From the NCBI GenBank assembly GCA_021772705.1, contig JAJFLN010000189.1, forward strand, positions 1 through 14,572: a DNA stretch of 14,572 bases, given 5' to 3'. The translations under genes were made by a program, and so were the position numbers. Below the pieces are notes generated by a model that had not been told where the DNA came from, ran no database searches, and saw only the letters and a list, made by a program, of their open reading frames with translations. Position 1 is the first letter of the stretch, and every line of letters starts with the position of its first letter. Shown here piece by piece: positions 5,800 to 12,109 of this stretch. This stretch comes from Candidatus Cloacimonadota bacterium (GTDB lineage Bacteria > Muiribacteriota > UBA6191 > JACPRK01).

Positions 5800-7372
5800 T
5801 GGCCAGCTCTACGGCCCGGGCGATGACCTCCTGCTCCGTCCAGGCATGGAGAATCCCCTTCTGCCGCTTCACAAGATCCCGGAAGCCGGCGACGGAGGAG
5901 CCCTCTTCCTTCAGCTCGTCCAGATCCAGGTAGATCCGGCCCTGTTCGACGCCGATGACGGCTGTCTCGCCGTCCCGGTCACCCCTGGCGTCGAGAAGCC
6001 TTCCGAGCTTCTTGCCCCAGGCGTCTCGATTGACTCTGACGCCATCCTCGGGGCAGACACCATGGTCGGCCGTGAGGGCGATCAGATAGCCGCCGTCCCC
6101 GGCGGTCTTCTTGAAGTAGGCCTCGCAACGTCGAAGCAGACTGTCTACCTCCGCCAGGGCTTCCTGGTAGGCGGGGTGATCGTGGCCCAGGTGGTGGCCC
6201 ACGTTGTCAGTGGTCTTCAGGTTGGCATAGATCAGGTCGGGAATGTCGTCCTGGCCCACGCCCTCTCGGACCATCATCTGCATCAGGTTGTCTGTCTGAA
6301 ACCGGGCAAACTGCCGGGTCAAACGGACGCGGCCGGGAGTGGCGGCGTCGAAGCCGTGGGCCATCAGCTTTCCATTCTTGTAGAGGTCCGAGACGTGCTT
6401 CCGGGCCACGTACTCGGGAATCCGGTAATACCGTTCGTCGGTCACGTGGGCCCCTGACTTGGAGTCGTAGTAAACGACGATGTCCTTGTCACCGCCAGGG
6501 AAGGAAGCGCCGTGGCCCGCCATTCCGATGGCGGCATAGTCGGCGAACACCTGAGAGATCACGACGGAGCGATTGCCCATGAGCCGGTCGTACCAGTCGG
6601 CCAGGGTGGGGACCAGCAGCCGGTTCGGCTCGGCGCCCCCGTCGGCGGACCGGAGAATGATCGCCATCTTCTTGCCCTTGGCGATCTTGTTTGCCACCAC
6701 CCCGTGTCTCGAAGGGGTCGCCCCCGTACCGATCGTGGAATGGGTCACTGCTGTTGCGCTGGGCAGGTAGTCGAGCTGGCAGTTCTCGAACCAGGCCCCG
6801 CGACGCCGCATTCGATGAAGCGTCGGCATCGTCTTGGCGAACCGCATGACATCGGCGTATCCCGTCTGGTCCATGACAACAGTCAGAACCACCTTGGGTC
6901 GACTGGCACCTGCCTGGAGAACCTCGTCCCAAACCCGTCCCTCCATTCCTGGTGGAGGCGGGGATCGAAGGGCCCGGGTGACCGTGGCCGTCAGGTCCTG
7001 AGGCCGGGCCCGCTTCTTCACGGTTCGAGCCTTGACGATCTTCGGTCCGTAGAGCATCAGGGGCGTATGCACGTCGTAACGCCAGGGGGAGCCGTGATCG
7101 AATGAGACCGCGCCGGAAGACCAGTAGTAGCCTGGCCTGGGCACATAGACGACCTGACCCGCCACAGCGGGGGCATACCCACGGGCGAACATGTTCAGGA
7201 ACTCCTGCTCATCGGCCTTTCCGGCTGCCGCCAGGGCCTTGGGGCCAGGCCGGGTCCGATTCAGGACCTCCTCGGGTACGTCATAGGGGTCCTCGGCGTG
7301 CGCTGATGAGGACAGGATCAGTAGTGCCATTGTGAGGGCGCTCATCCATCGCCCGGTGATCTGGTATCCCAT
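5795..7372 (-). CDS. Secreted alkaline phosphatase/phosphodiesterase-superfamily enzyme, apparently circularly permuted
   Basis: The protein is 525 aa with a signal peptide (about 1-26, ending SSSAHA). The ATG at 7372 has AGGAG 6 bases upstream; a longer reading to 7465 adds a non-signal-like leader and is rejected. PafA-type catalytic elements are all present: VVMD (D168), ATAVTH with nucleophile T207, TTDNVGHH (D389, H393) and TADHG (D436, H437). The remaining zinc ligand, in the block DHGSPWRYDVHTPLMLYG (H93), lies N-terminal to these, preceded by VVYVPRPGYYW and followed by the helix TATVTRALR. In ordinary family members this segment is the C-terminal end. Here the chain stops after WTEQEVIARAVELAR, just where it should start. 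I read this as a circular permutation of an otherwise complete bimetal phosphohydrolase. Mono- versus diester preference cannot be told from the sequence. It is probably periplasmic. Confidence 0.85.
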   Translation of the reverse strand: MGYQITGRWMSALTMALLILSSSAHAEDPYDVPEEVLNRTRPGPKALAAAGKADEQEFLNMFARGYAPAVAGQVVYVPRPGYYWSSGAVSFDHGSPWRYDVHTPLMLYGPKIVKARTVKKRARPQDLTATVTRALRSPPPPGMEGRVWDEVLQAGASRPKVVLTVVMDQTGYADVMRFAKTMPTLHRMRRRGAWFENCQLDYLPSATAVTHSTIGTGATPSRHGVVANKIAKGKKMAIILRSADGGAEPNRLLVPTLADWYDRLMGNRSVVISQVFADYAAIGMAGHGASFPGGDKDIVVYYDSKSGAHVTDERYYRIPEYVARKHVSDLYKNGKLMAHGFDAATPGRVRLTRQFARFQTDNLMQMMVREGVGQDDIPDLIYANLKTTDNVGHHLGHDHPAYQEALAEVDSLLRRCEAYFKKTAGDGGYLIALTADHGVCPEDGVRVNRDAWGKKLGRLLDARGDRDGETAVIGVEQGRIYLDLDELKEEGSSVAGFRDLVKRQKGILHAWTEQEVIARAVELAR

Positions 7373-7442
7373 CTTCTGCTCCTGCCTCTCCGCCGTTCTC
7401 GCCGCTATCCTGCTCTGGGAAAACTTCCTCTGGCGATGACTG

Positions 7443-7745
7443 TCAGAGCAGCTTACCGATTTCATCGGCCTTCATGAGGGCCTCGAGGGCCTCTCTCAGC
7501 TCGATGCGGGTCCCAGCGGGACGGTCGTTGAGGAGTAACTCCTGGCCATCCTGAACGAGTCTTCCGAGCTGTCGGGGCTCATCGCCCCTCGACTTGGACT
7601 GGATGGTGATCTGAATTCCACCTAGCAGGGTTGCGTTGGCCTTCAGGTCCACTAGAAAGGCCGCGGCATCGGCCATGGTGGCCTGTGTCAGATCCTTGGC
7701 CTTGTTGGCCACTCTCTTTCCGAGGGTCCTCTTCTCCCAGCTCAT
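7443..7745 (-). CDS. Conserved-looking 100-aa protein, function unknown
   Basis: This is a 100-residue soluble protein with an N-terminal basic, helical stretch (GKRVANKAKDL ... AAAFLVDLKANATLL), a short beta segment (IQITIQS) and a C-terminal helix (REALEALMKADEIGKLL). It has no Cys, no signal peptide and no catalytic motif that I recognise. The ATG at 7745 is preceded by GAGGTGG at a good distance, which supports the start. The gene lies 70 bp upstream of the phosphatase in the same direction and 162 bp downstream of the response regulator, so it could be co-transcribed with the phosphatase. A role as a small partner or regulator cannot be argued from the sequence. Confidence 0.65.
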   Translation of the reverse strand: MSWEKRTLGKRVANKAKDLTQATMADAAAFLVDLKANATLLGGIQITIQSKSRGDEPRQLGRLVQDGQELLLNDRPAGTRIELREALEALMKADEIGKLL

Positions 7746-7907
7746 GCTGCCACCTCATCCATTCTCCGGCAAAGTCCCACCAGCGTCACGCAGGGGTAGT
7801 CGATCCCTACAGGCAGAACCAAACCGTAACTCCCCGCATCCTAGAGGATCGGAGCTCTCGTCTCAAGCGACGAAACGAAGACCGAGCAGCACTTCGGGGC
7901 GGACCCG

Positions 7908-8678
7908 TCAGAGAGCCACGCTCCGGGAATCGGGGGGCAGCACGTCCCGCCGCAGGGATTCGAGATAGAGCAGTCTCTTCACCCGGCCGGCGAGGCAAGA
8001 CAAGGTCAGAGGCTTCTCCAGGTAGTCACTGGCCTGCAGCTCCCCGCCTATCAGTTCCTGGGGGTCGACGGGCACGGCCGTCAGCAACAGGACGGCAGGC
8101 TCCCCCAGGCTGGGCTCGCTTCGGAGCCACTTCAGCACTTCCAGCCCCCCCATGCCGGGCATGATCACGTCCAGAATAATCAGGTCGGGGTGATGCTCCA
8201 GGGCCATCTGAATTCCCGAGACGCCCCCGCCTGCCTCGATGACATCGCAGCCCCACTTGGAACCGCAGCTCTTGACGATCTGCCGCAAGTCCACCTCATC
8301 ATCAATAATGAGTATGAGGGGGCGCTCCCGGCGCCGGCTAGCGACAGGGCTCGACTGAACTCCCAGAGACTCGCCGATGATTCCATCCCGCCTCGCCTCG
8401 AGAAGGGCCATCGCGTCGCGCAGTGCGCCGGCCATGAAGGGCGCTCTGAACCGAATCTGTACCTGAGGCGAGACCGGGCCGCCGGGACGCTTCTTCCGCC
8501 AGTAGAGGAGAAAGATCGCGCGATCCTCATCGGCCAGACCCTTGGCGAACTCCTCGCCTCGCAGGTCGAGCTGCTCCAGATCCCCGGCTGTGGTCTCGCT
8601 CCCTGCTTTACCCAGAGCGGTCACCATTTGTTGCAGAGCCTCCGCTTCCGCCAAGAGCTCCGCTGCTTCGATCGTCAC
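7908..8678 (-). CDS. Response regulator: unknown N-terminal helical region plus C-terminal receiver domain
   Basis: The protein is 256 aa. Residues about 120-240 form a complete receiver domain: acidic pocket D126/D127 (LILIIDDE), phospho-acceptor D170 (LIILDVIMPGMGG), T200 (LLLTA) and K222 (YLEKPL). No DNA-binding output follows; the chain ends about 15 residues after the domain. The N-terminal ~110 residues are largely helical and match nothing I know. They hold YWRKKRPGG and an Arg/Ser-rich linker (108-118). The usual order for transcriptional regulators is receiver first, so this is a non-canonical arrangement. The start is GTG at 8678, with GGAGG 8 bases upstream and a good promoter just before it. 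No cognate kinase is adjacent; the sensor kinase at 12110 is a candidate only by proximity. Confidence 0.85.
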   Translation of the reverse strand: MTIEAAELLAEAEALQQMVTALGKAGSETTAGDLEQLDLRGEEFAKGLADEDRAIFLLYWRKKRPGGPVSPQVQIRFRAPFMAGALRDAMALLEARRDGIIGESLGVQSSPVASRRRERPLILIIDDEVDLRQIVKSCGSKWGCDVIEAGGGVSGIQMALEHHPDLIILDVIMPGMGGLEVLKWLRSEPSLGEPAVLLLTAVPVDPQELIGGELQASDYLEKPLTLSCLAGRVKRLLYLESLRRDVLPPDSRSVAL

Positions 8679-8697
8679 CTGATTCCCCTCCCAAGAG

Positions 8698-8715
8698 TAT
8701 CCTGCACTCAGGATA
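8698..8715. promoter_or_regulatory. Palindrome at the -10/start of the response-regulator promoter (candidate operator)
   Basis: tatcctg-cact-caggata is a perfect inverted repeat with 7-bp arms and a 4-base centre. It overlaps the -10 box and the predicted transcription start (about 8705). A dimeric repressor bound here would block the promoter; alternatively the 5' end of the mRNA could fold. Confidence 0.45.
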
Positions 8716-8740
8716 TATGCCGCGCCTCTCGGACCGTCAA
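8712..8740 (-). promoter_or_regulatory. Sigma-70-type promoter of the response regulator
   Basis: On the minus strand TTGACG (8735-8740) and TATATC (8712-8717) are spaced by exactly 17 bases. The first box matches consensus at 5 of 6 positions and the second at 4 of 6. The predicted leader to the GTG at 8678 is about 27 bases and contains GGGAGGGG (8685-8692). This is the clearest promoter in the window. Confidence 0.6.
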
Positions 8741-9061
8741 GTCAGGCTCGAGACCGATCGCTATCTCATGGTTCGAAATGGCGTGCGAGTCTGCGCCGAC
8801 CGCCGTACATTTGAACCGACCCACGCGCTGGAGACGGTCTCTCCCCGCTCTCCGGCGCCCGCTTGCTGTACCCCCCCCTTCGAGGCCCGGAACGCCGCGA
8901 CTGGCGGCCCGGGCCCCCTTTTTGCCCAGAATCCAAGCTCGCAGCCGGGCAGGTCCTGGCCGCCGATCGGAACTCCTGGGAATGGCGGAACCGCCCGCAC
9001 CGGGATCGACGAGACGCGGACGGTACCGGAGGGTACCTGCGAGTGCAGGTGGATTGCCGGG

Positions 9062-9880
9062 CTACCAGCGAGCGGAGTGCCGGTTGAGAGACGAACCGTC
9101 AGGACCGACAGGCCCGCCTTGGTTGGTGGCATCCGTGCCTGGGGTGGTGGCATTGATTCCGGGGCCGAAGCTTCCCCAGCTACCGCAGATGACCATCTTG
9201 AATGGAGTCTGTGGGCAGGGCTGCAGTGCGTTGTCGGAAGCGGCGACGGCAGCACCATGAATCCAGCCGGTGGGGAACCCTCCGTTGACGATGGGGTCCG
9301 TGCCTGCGCGCCGGTTACCAAGACCGGCCACGACAGCCAAGTACCGGCCACCGAATCCGATGGCCGCCCCGGAGTGAGCCGTATCGACGCCGCCGCCCGT
9401 CACGTCCAGGTAATCGTCAGGCACGTTCTGAATCTCGGCGCCGTAGTACCTGGACAGAGCGGTGGCACAAACCCAGACCTTGTCGTCGCGAATGACCGAA
9501 TTCAAGGGACCGGTCTGCGTATTGTTGACAAAACCCAGGGGCGGCGAGGCCGTTGGCTGACTGGTCGAGTCCGGGATGGCTCCCGGAATCTCTGTGGGTG
9601 TCAGTTCTGTCGGAATGTTCTCCGTCGATGTGATCTTCCCCGTCCGAGTGGTGAATCCCCAGGCGGATTTGCAGCTCTCGGCGAAGGCGATGTTGGTCGT
9701 CTCCCAGACGCCCCAGGCATTCTCGATTGTCTGCAGCTGCTTCAGGCAGGTGGATCGCCGGGATGTTTCGGCGAAGTTTTGGTACTTGGCCAGTCCTGCC
9801 GATGCCAGGACACCGATGACGATGACCACAATCAACAACTCGATGACGGTAAAACCCTTACGCGACTGTCGACCCTTCAC
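9062..9880 (-). CDS. Type IV pilin / pseudopilin-like protein
   Basis: The protein is 272 aa from the GTG at 9880. The N-terminus is a class III (prepilin) signal: a short basic leader (KGRQSRK), Gly9 then Phe10, FTVIELLIVVIVIG with Glu at mature position 5, and a continuous hydrophobic helix to about residue 30. Prepilin peptidase would cut after Gly9, leaving about 263 residues. The helix continues (CLKQLQTIENAWGVWE) as in short pseudopilins, then a long Ser/Thr/Gly/Asn-rich globular part with several Cys follows. It is larger than typical major pseudopilins, so its place in a pilus or type II secretion system is open. The GTG is chosen because the signal motif follows directly and GGAGGAAGGGG lies upstream; the upstream extension of the frame has no pilin character. 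No other pilus genes are in the window. Confidence 0.85.
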   Translation of the reverse strand: MKGRQSRKGFTVIELLIVVIVIGVLASAGLAKYQNFAETSRRSTCLKQLQTIENAWGVWETTNIAFAESCKSAWGFTTRTGKITSTENIPTELTPTEIPGAIPDSTSQPTASPPLGFVNNTQTGPLNSVIRDDKVWVCATALSRYYGAEIQNVPDDYLDVTGGGVDTAHSGAAIGFGGRYLAVVAGLGNRRAGTDPIVNGGFPTGWIHGAAVAASDNALQPCPQTPFKMVICGSWGSFGPGINATTPGTDATNQGGPVGPDGSSLNRHSARW

Positions 9881-9981
9881 GATGCTGTCCCCTTCCTCCT
9901 CGAGCCAGCTTCCAACCGGCGAAAGGAAAGCGCAAACCAGGGCTGGATATTGCTGGGTGACCCGCCCAGCGTCAGCCTCAT
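9877..9981 (-). CDS. Possible 34-aa leader ORF overlapping the pilin start
   Basis: An ATG at 9981 opens a 34-codon frame (starting MRLTLGGSPS, with a basic C-terminal half) whose TGA overlaps the pilin GTG as GTGA. Such an overlap can couple translation of a leader to the following gene. There is no strong ribosome site before the ATG, and the peptide resembles nothing known, so it may be chance. Confidence 0.2.
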   Translation of the reverse strand: MRLTLGGSPSNIQPWFALSFRRLEAGSRRKGTAS

Positions 9982-9993
9982 GCTGCTTCGATA

Positions 9994-10018
9994 GTAAACT
10001 CCCCGGGTTCGAGTTTAC
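9994..10018. promoter_or_regulatory. Inverted repeat upstream of the pilin-like gene
   Basis: gtaaactc (9994-10001) and gagtttac (10011-10018) are perfect 8-bp arms around a 9-base GC-rich centre. The element lies about 115 bp upstream of the GTG start, in the pilin promoter region. No T-run follows on either strand, which speaks against a terminator and for a protein-binding site or leader hairpin. Confidence 0.4.
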
Positions 10019-10060
10019 GACAGCTGGCCACGAAACGGCATGGATCAACGGAAAAAGATC

Positions 10061-10084
10061 CAAAAAACTCAGGAAAGCACCTGA
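10061..10084 (-). terminator. Possible intrinsic terminator after the glycosyltransferase gene
   Basis: On the minus strand TCAGG-TGCTTT-CCTGA forms a 5-bp stem followed by G and six T (10062-10067). The stem is short and not very GC-rich, but the T-run is clear. It lies 112 bp beyond the glycosyltransferase stop and before the pilin-like gene. Confidence 0.4.
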
Positions 10085-10195
10085 CATGGGCAGAGATGGG
10101 GGGCCAGAGTTCCAGACAGGCGGAAGTCCTCCAGCGCGCCGGACAGAACTCCAGTTCGGGCTCGGAGCGGAATAGGAGGCAGTCAGAACGGACCG

Positions 10196-11752
10196 CTAGG
10201 GACCACTCCGAGGCCTCAGCCGGTAGAGCCGGAGTGGCTCTCCCGTGTAGTAGCTTTCGAGCATCCGGAATGCCCCCATCTCCCGGCTCCCGGTAAACGT
10301 CTCCGGATATCGGTTGACCAGGCTCCCCAGCTCTCGCTGTCGCAGAAGCAGCAGATGTGTCGGCCGATGCAGCTCCAATCGGCTCGAGATGTCCTCAACC
10401 GGTACGCCGACAGGAAGGTTCAACGTCCCCAGGTGGTTCTCCAGAGCCAGAGTGTCGGCCACCCTCCCCAGGACCAGGGCGGTCCCGGGTTCTCGACGGA
10501 TCAGAGTCCCCACTTGCCGGGCGCAACCCACCACGGTATGCCTCCTGTCGACGTACCACCGGGCCCAGCCGGAGAGCTCGAGACCGGTGGCCGCCGCCAG
10601 CAGCGTCAGTAGTCCGATCTTCCTCAGCTTCGCCCCCGGCACTCTCCAGGCCAGGTGAAAAGCCGTTCCCGCCAGGGCGCAGGCAGCGGGCAAGAGCATC
10701 AGGTGGTATCTGAGAGGGCGGTAGGCCGTGACGGCCAGAACGGCCAGTGCCATCAGAAACCAGAGCGCGAAGAACAGGAGCGCCGGGTCCAGGAACAAGC
10801 GGCTCCAGGTCCCTTCCGCCGTGCTGGCTTGTGGACGATCTCGATGATGGAACTGGAGTAGAACCGCGCCGAGTCCCGTAGCCACGACTCCTCCCGAAAG
10901 GGCCACCAGCACCGGCCAGTGGACCCAGAGCGCTCCTTCTGTCAGGAACAGTGCTGTACGACCGATCAGGTCTCCCAGACCGCCGGACCGCTGCCCGGCC
11001 AGGCGAGTCAGCTGATAGGCGGCCTCCTCCCCGCCCTGGGGCAGCCAGAGCCGGAGCGCCAGTCCGCCGGCGGCGGCTGCGGCGCCGGCCCACGAAAGCA
11101 GCAGAGACATGGCCGAGACCTTGCCAGAGGTCTGCCCGGTCCGCCGCTCCATCCACCAGATCGCCGCCCCATGTACGGCTGCCACGGGCAGAAGGGCCAG
11201 GGCCGAGAGCTTCACGGCGCAGGCAGCCGCAAAGACCAGCCCCCCGGAGATCGCCAGTGCCTGACGTCCCAGCCGATAGGCAGCGAGCAACAGCAGCACG
11301 GACAGCAGGGTGAGCGATAGATAGGGCACCTCCGTCAAGGCCAGCCGGCTGTACATGACCAGGGGGAAGTTCACGGCCAGCAGCAGAGCCGCGGCGAAGG
11401 CTCCGGCATGGCCCAGGCATGGCAGCAGGGCCAGAAACAGGAACGGCGGCATGGAAGCACCCAGGAGAGCGGGCGCCGTCCGGGCTGCCGACAGCGAGAC
11501 TCCCAGACATGCGAATGAGAGTCGCTGCAGCAAAGAGAACAGCGGCGTCACGACGATCGGATTCAGCCCCTCCTCCGTGAACCAACCTTCGCCCAGAGCA
11601 TGCCGCCGGGCGTTGCGGCTGTACCAGCCCTCATCGGACAGGAAGGCGCCGGAGATCTGAGTGGAGCCCTGTCGCCCCAGTGCCGCCACCGGTGGGTCCG
11701 CGTCCAGATCCGGGAGCCGCAATCCCAGAGAGAGAACCGTCAGAAGGAGCAC
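10196..11752 (-). CDS. GT-C membrane glycosyltransferase (PMT/ArnT-like, GT39/GT83 type)
   Basis: This hydrophobic protein (518 aa as drawn) has about ten or more predicted membrane helices and a first extracytoplasmic loop carrying DEGWY (D40/E41), the acidic motif of GT-C enzymes. Such enzymes transfer sugars from polyprenyl-phosphate donors to lipid, glycan or protein on the outer face of the inner membrane. The soluble C-terminal part (about 400-518) is a small periplasmic-like domain. The 5' end is uncertain. GTG at 11752 is the only standard start in frame, but it falls inside the first membrane helix and has no ribosome site. The frame stays open to about 11908 and encodes a basic RGRGR stretch just before the helix, as expected for a true N-terminus. 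A rare start codon or a small sequence error upstream is possible. Its acceptor is unknown; the adjacent pilin-like gene is one candidate. Confidence 0.8.
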   Translation of the reverse strand: MLLLTVLSLGLRLPDLDADPPVAALGRQGSTQISGAFLSDEGWYSRNARRHALGEGWFTEEGLNPIVVTPLFSLLQRLSFACLGVSLSAARTAPALLGASMPPFLFLALLPCLGHAGAFAAALLLAVNFPLVMYSRLALTEVPYLSLTLLSVLLLLAAYRLGRQALAISGGLVFAAACAVKLSALALLPVAAVHGAAIWWMERRTGQTSGKVSAMSLLLSWAGAAAAAGGLALRLWLPQGGEEAAYQLTRLAGQRSGGLGDLIGRTALFLTEGALWVHWPVLVALSGGVVATGLGAVLLQFHHRDRPQASTAEGTWSRLFLDPALLFFALWFLMALAVLAVTAYRPLRYHLMLLPAACALAGTAFHLAWRVPGAKLRKIGLLTLLAAATGLELSGWARWYVDRRHTVVGCARQVGTLIRREPGTALVLGRVADTLALENHLGTLNLPVGVPVEDISSRLELHRPTHLLLLRQRELGSLVNRYPETFTGSREMGAFRMLESYYTGEPLRLYRLRPRSGP

Positions 11753-11975
11753 CGTCAGAACTGACCGGCCTCGGCCTCGACCGTGGCCATCCGAAGCAGT
11801 TACCGATGGGTCCGCAACGCCGTCACCGGGCGTCAGCCTGTCCTGTCTGAATTCGTTGATACCCTTTGCCGTGTCAGGACCGGTGGAACTCTGTTCCGCC
11901 GCGAGAGTTCACTGAGCTACTCATCCGAAGATCCACCGGCATTATCTCCTGTAGGTGAGGTGTTGTCCACCGAGG

Positions 11976-11988
11976 TGAGGCGGCCTCA
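11976..11988. promoter_or_regulatory. Short palindrome between divergent genes
   Basis: tgaggc-g-gcctca is a perfect 13-base palindrome, overlapping one of two aggtgagg direct repeats 20 bp apart. In a divergent promoter region this may be a regulator site, but in GC-rich DNA a palindrome this short can arise by chance. Confidence 0.25.
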
Positions 11989-12012
11989 TCCACTCCCGGC
12001 CTCAGGGTGCAG

Positions 12013-12018
12013 TATAAC
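12013..12018 (+). promoter_or_regulatory. Possible -10 box for the sensor kinase
   Basis: TATAAC matches the -10 consensus at 5 of 6 positions and lies about 92 bases upstream of the kinase ATG. No good -35 box is seen at 16-18 bases, so activator dependence or chance are both possible. Confidence 0.25.
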
Positions 12019-12109
12019 GTCGGCTCCGGGGGCCGCCGGGCGACGGACCTCTGTTGTCAGGAACAGGCAATCTCGCCCGCCGGGAGTCTCCGTTGTAAGA
12101 TCAGAATCG

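Larger units (their letters stand above)
8679..9061. other. Intergenic region between pilin-like gene and response regulator (383 bp)
   Basis: Besides the promoter and palindrome at 8698-8740 I see no gene. Open frames on both strands here are low-complexity Gly/Pro/Arg/Ser readings without ribosome sites. A run of eight C lies at 8871-8878. No convincing terminator was found after the pilin-like gene's stop. Confidence 0.6.
9881..10195. other. Intergenic region between glycosyltransferase and pilin-like gene (315 bp)
   Basis: The region contains a terminator candidate (10061-10084), an inverted repeat (9994-10018) and a possible short leader frame (9877-9981). I could not identify a convincing -35/-10 pair for the pilin-like gene; TACTAT next to the inverted repeat is only a weak -10 candidate. 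Confidence 0.55.
11753..12109. other. Divergent intergenic region between glycosyltransferase and sensor kinase (357 bp)
   Basis: It contains the open upstream extension of the glycosyltransferase frame (to about 11908), a short palindrome (11976-11988), two copies of aggtgagg (11953-11960 and 11973-11980) and a plus-strand TATAAC box (12013-12018). I see no other gene. Promoters for both divergent genes should lie here. Confidence 0.5.

Noticed and set aside
7373..7465. 31-residue N-terminal extension of the phosphatase
   Set aside because: The signal peptide begins at the ATG at 7372, which has its own AGGAG; the extension is highly charged and would spoil export.
8761..9351. 196-codon minus-strand frame past the pilin stop, considered as a frameshifted pilin tail or separate gene
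   Set aside because: No ribosome site or recognisable domain is present, and the pilin-like frame is complete without it.
8717..9994. 425-codon open frame on the plus strand opposite the pilin-like gene
   Set aside because: It runs antisense to a gene with a clear prepilin signal, has no ribosome site and gives a Gly/Arg/Pro-rich translation typical of a GC-rich shadow.
9881..10087. N-terminal extension of the pilin-like gene
   Set aside because: The class III signal needs a short basic leader; the extension contains a second hydrophobic stretch and overlaps the inverted repeat.
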